Origin: Flavobacteriales bacterium
GTDB lineage: Bacteria; Bacteroidota; Bacteroidia; UBA10329
DNA: 64,000 nt
Direction: 5' to 3'
NCBI GenBank assembly: GCA_016124845.1
Contig: WGMW01000002.1
Span: 1-64,000 of the forward strand
The notes under the pieces are model-generated. The model searched no databases, was not told the DNA's origin, and worked only from the letters and a program-made list of their open reading frames with translations. A program made the position numbers and the translations under genes. Every line of letters begins with the position of its first letter. Position 1 is the stretch's first letter. Below, in pieces: positions 61,860 to 64,000 of this stretch.

Positions 61860-62339
61860 TTAATAGACTGCGTTATAATCAATGATCAGGTGAAGTGGCG
61901 TAGTGGCATTTGTGTCAACGTTTACGGGACTCAAATTCCCTTGTCCATCCATGTAATTGAAATAGTACATGGTATCTTCCTTAACCAGCACCGTATAAAG
62001 ACCAGTTGGAAGGTTCATTTCATAGAAACCTCTGTGGTCGGACCGAGTTACAAAGATCAGATGCTCATCTATAATTTCTTTGGATAGATTTTGCGGCAGT
62101 TCTTCCATCAGTATATTGATCGGACGGCAGAAAAGCACATCCCGCTCTACAGGATACCAAATGGCATTTTTTCCAACAGGCGGCATCCAATTTCCTTCAC
62201 GATAAATGACCGAACCCCAAATACCTTGGTCAATGGTCACATACTGGTCATAGACCATGTTCTGCGTAATCTCCTCATCTCGCGAACAGGACGTGACCAG
62301 CAAAATCAGAATTGGAATAGCCGATTTTAAAGAACTCAT
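61860..62339 (-). CDS. Lipoprotein, unknown
   Basis: The protein has 159 residues from MSSLKSAIPILILLVTSCSR (Cys18); Met codons 7 and 18 residues upstream are possible alternatives. The mature part is beta-rich (VTIDQGIWGSVIYREGNWMP, FYEMNLPTGLYTVLVKEDTM), resembling small carboxypeptidase-D-like or transthyretin-like domains. No family can be named. Convergent with the AraC-type gene. Confidence 0.65.
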   Translation of the reverse strand: MSSLKSAIPILILLVTSCSRDEEITQNMVYDQYVTIDQGIWGSVIYREGNWMPPVGKNAIWYPVERDVLFCRPINILMEELPQNLSKEIIDEHLIFVTRSDHRGFYEMNLPTGLYTVLVKEDTMYYFNYMDGQGNLSPVNVDTNATTPLHLIIDYNAVY

Positions 62340-62397
62340 CGCTGCTGCAAACGACTTCATCTCATCTCTATTATAGCGATTAAACACATTCAAATTC

Positions 62398-62425
62398 CCT
62401 CCCCTTTGGGGAGGTCAGGAGGGGT
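62398..62425. repeat. CCTCCCCTTTGGGGAGG hairpin repeat
   Basis: CCTCCCC-TTT-GGGGAGG is followed by TCAGGAGGGG. This is a common short intergenic hairpin. It lies between two minus-strand genes and could also weaken transcription between them. Confidence 0.6.
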
Positions 62426-62427
62426 TG

Positions 62428-63105
62428 CTAATCACAACACTTCTTCTGCTTTTTCAGTTCGCTCAAACCAACCTGATACGTAATGCCAATGCGGAACATG
62501 AGCCCCGTTTCGTAATGAGAGAACGGATGCTCCTTCACCTTCGTGTCTGAATAACCTGCCGTCAGCGAGCGGTCTGTGGTCGATTGCCCGAAACTTCCAG
62601 GGCCCGCACCGATGTTCAGATGCACGAACAGACCCTTGTAAAAGTTGCAGCGCGTTCCGATGCCGAAATGATGCATGATGGAATTGCTCACCACTTTTCG
62701 GCTCACCGTGTACGTGTCCGTGCCGTCTGGTGTCGGAATCCTTTCTTCACGGGTCGATTTGATGAAGCCATAGTTCAGATCGTAGAACAGATAGGGCGAG
62801 AAGAGGCGATTGCTGCGAATGGGAAAATACTGGTACACGAACGAGAATCCCGAACGCGCCCAATCGTTCTGTCCTGGAAACAATCCTTGGTAGATGATAT
62901 GCGGCCCCAGCGCCACCGCGTGGTGCTTCATGGTATAGGTGATATGAAATTCGCCCACCGCGCTTTCCAGGTACGAAAGCCCCGAATACGAAATATCGAT
63001 ACCCAATTTATTGTCAAACGCGGTACTGTCCTTCTGCGCCCAACCAAGTTGCACCGTGGCTATCAACACGCCAACTGTGAGAACTATTCTGCAAGCATTC
63101 TTCAT
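62428..63105 (-). CDS. Outer-membrane barrel-like protein, unknown
   Basis: The protein has 225 residues with a signal peptide (MKNACRIVLTVGVLIATVQL...AQ). Amphipathic strands with aromatic girdles follow (LGIDISYSGLSYLESAVGEF, FSFVYQYFPIRSNRLFSPYL, MFRIGITYQVGLSELKK). The end is the unusual cysteine-bearing KKQKKCCD. Probably a small outer-membrane barrel; function unknown. It is divergent from the RraA-like gene by 49 bp. Confidence 0.72.
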   Translation of the reverse strand: MKNACRIVLTVGVLIATVQLGWAQKDSTAFDNKLGIDISYSGLSYLESAVGEFHITYTMKHHAVALGPHIIYQGLFPGQNDWARSGFSFVYQYFPIRSNRLFSPYLFYDLNYGFIKSTREERIPTPDGTDTYTVSRKVVSNSIMHHFGIGTRCNFYKGLFVHLNIGAGPGSFGQSTTDRSLTAGYSDTKVKEHPFSHYETGLMFRIGITYQVGLSELKKQKKCCD

Positions 63106-63154
63106 CGGAGGTCAAATTAGCTATTTTCAACCGTTCACCAATTCAAATGTAAAC

Positions 63155-63634
63155 ATGCAGCACGCAACCGCAGATCTTTGCGACAAACACATCGATAAGC
63201 TCCAAGTGGCCGAACCCATTTTCCTCGACATGGGTGGCGAAACCATGTTTGAAGGTGAGATTTATACGCTGAAGGTATTTGAGGACAACACGCTGGTGCG
63301 TAGCGTTTTAGAGAAGGATGGAACGGGAAAAGTACTCGTGGTCGATGGTGGCGGGTCATTGCGTTGTGCGCTTGTCGGTGACAACCTCGCAGCGTTGGCC
63401 ATCGAGAATAACTGGCGCGGCATGGTGGTGTACGGCTGCATCCGCGATTCCAGACAGATAGCCGAAATGGAGGTAGGCGTAAAGGCGCTCAATACCAACC
63501 CGACCAAAAGCATCAAACGCAACGAAGGGCAGGAGAATATTCCCGTGCGTTTCGCAGGGGTCGATTTCAAACCTGGCAGTTACCTCTATGCTGATGAGGA
63601 CGGAATTGTGGTGAGTGAATTTCCATTGCTGTAA
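63155..63634 (+). CDS. rraA: RraA-family protein
   Basis: The protein has 159 residues from MQHATADLCDKHIDKLQVAE. The family fold is seen in VLVVDGGGSLRCALVGDNLA, NNWRGMVVYGCIRDSRQI and RFAGVDFKPGSYLYADEDGI. RraA of E. coli inhibits RNase E; other members are aldolases (HMG/oxaloacetate type), which carry the GDNLA...R..D metal site, and this set is present here. Which activity applies cannot be told. The frame extends upstream but would run across the divergent promoter region. Confidence 0.85.
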   Translation: MQHATADLCDKHIDKLQVAEPIFLDMGGETMFEGEIYTLKVFEDNTLVRSVLEKDGTGKVLVVDGGGSLRCALVGDNLAALAIENNWRGMVVYGCIRDSRQIAEMEVGVKALNTNPTKSIKRNEGQENIPVRFAGVDFKPGSYLYADEDGIVVSEFPLL

Positions 63635-64000
63635 TTGGCCACAACCAAACATATCGTCATTATCGGGAACGGCATTGCGGGCATCACCGCAGCGCGCCAC
63701 ATCCGTAAGCGCAGCGACCATCGCATCACCGTTATTTCAGCGGAAAGCGACCATTTCTTCTCGCGCACCGTGCTCATGTACATCTATATGGGCCACATGA
63801 AATACGAGCACACCAAACCGTACGAGGATTGGTTCTGGGAGAAGAATCGCATCGAACTCAAGCGGGCGTACGTTCAAAAAGTGAATCCGGATTCCCATTC
63901 GATCGAACTTGATGATGGAAGTTCGATGAACTATGATGAGCTGATCATTGCCACGGGCTCCAAGCCCAACAAGTTCGGTTGGAAGGGCCAGGAACTGAAA
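63635..64000 (+). CDS. FAD/NAD(P)-dependent oxidoreductase, N-terminal part
   Basis: This is an open frame from the TTG directly after the RraA stop to the window edge (122 codons, incomplete). The FAD-binding motif IVIIGNGIAGITAARHIRKR and the later LIIATGSKPNKFGW place it with pyridine nucleotide-disulfide-type reductases (nitrite reductase or rubredoxin reductase-like). TTG is the only start that keeps the first beta strand. Probably co-transcribed with the RraA-like gene. Confidence 0.85.
   Translation, partial: MATTKHIVIIGNGIAGITAARHIRKRSDHRITVISAESDHFFSRTVLMYIYMGHMKYEHTKPYEDWFWEKNRIELKRAYVQKVNPDSHSIELDDGSSMNYDELIIATGSKPNKFGWKGQELK

Overview
This window reads as chromosomal DNA of a member of the Bacteroidota, probably a free-living flavobacterium-like lineage. 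The evidence is a SusC/SusD pair, three proteins ending in type IX secretion (T9SS) sorting domains, tandem NrtR-type NUDIX regulators, TSP3-type outer-membrane proteins, promoters of the TTG-N19-TAnnTTTG class, and short palindromic repeats of kinds common in this phylum. The genus cannot be read from the sequence. No tRNA, rRNA or CRISPR array was seen.

Layout. 1-2271: the end of an insertion sequence that has cut radC, then rpsT and an NADP-type isocitrate dehydrogenase. 2304-16645: an alpha-glucan utilisation locus with two NUDIX regulators facing a sugar kinase, a GH31 alpha-glucosidase, two GH13 lipoproteins, SusC, SusD and a T9SS-exported surface protein. A near-identical 17-bp palindrome lies in front of both the kinase operon and susC and is the best candidate operator. 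16807-21717: a T9SS protein, a YHYH-domain fusion, a jelly-roll-like lipoprotein and a small outer-membrane barrel, separated by repeat-bearing gaps. 22187-23433: a decayed IS3-family element.

23602-32908 is a six-gene cluster, all on the minus strand. Five genes are paralogous outer-membrane barrels; four carry TSP3-like calcium repeats, and four end exactly in an EF-hand followed by an aromatic-acidic tail. The sixth gene is a secreted SPOR-like protein. I do not recognise this as a named system.

33798-46072 is a long, tightly packed minus-strand operon for exopolysaccharide or capsule: a small unknown gene, asnB-like amidotransferase, GT4 glycosyltransferase, Wza-like exporter, Wzc-like tyrosine kinase, rfbC, a WecA/MraY-type initiating transferase, a lytic transglycosylase and uvrA. 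The kinase has a (Gly-Tyr)16 tail, and asnB carries two intergenic-type repeats inserted in frame. Dihydrolipoyl dehydrogenase follows at 46152-47540.

47735-57515 is accessory in character: a large FG-GAP T9SS protein split by one in-frame stop, a 15-unit 21-bp repeat array, a broken M61 peptidase, three small genes each headed by the same promoter-bearing repeat, and a three-gene operon of an XRE-type regulator, an unknown protein and a Regnase-like NYN/PIN nuclease. 57764-64000 returns to ordinary genes: msrB, an EamA transporter, a sterol-desaturase-family hydroxylase, a DUF2147 protein overlapping a membrane-anchored AraC regulator, two envelope proteins, an RraA-like protein and the start of an FAD oxidoreductase.
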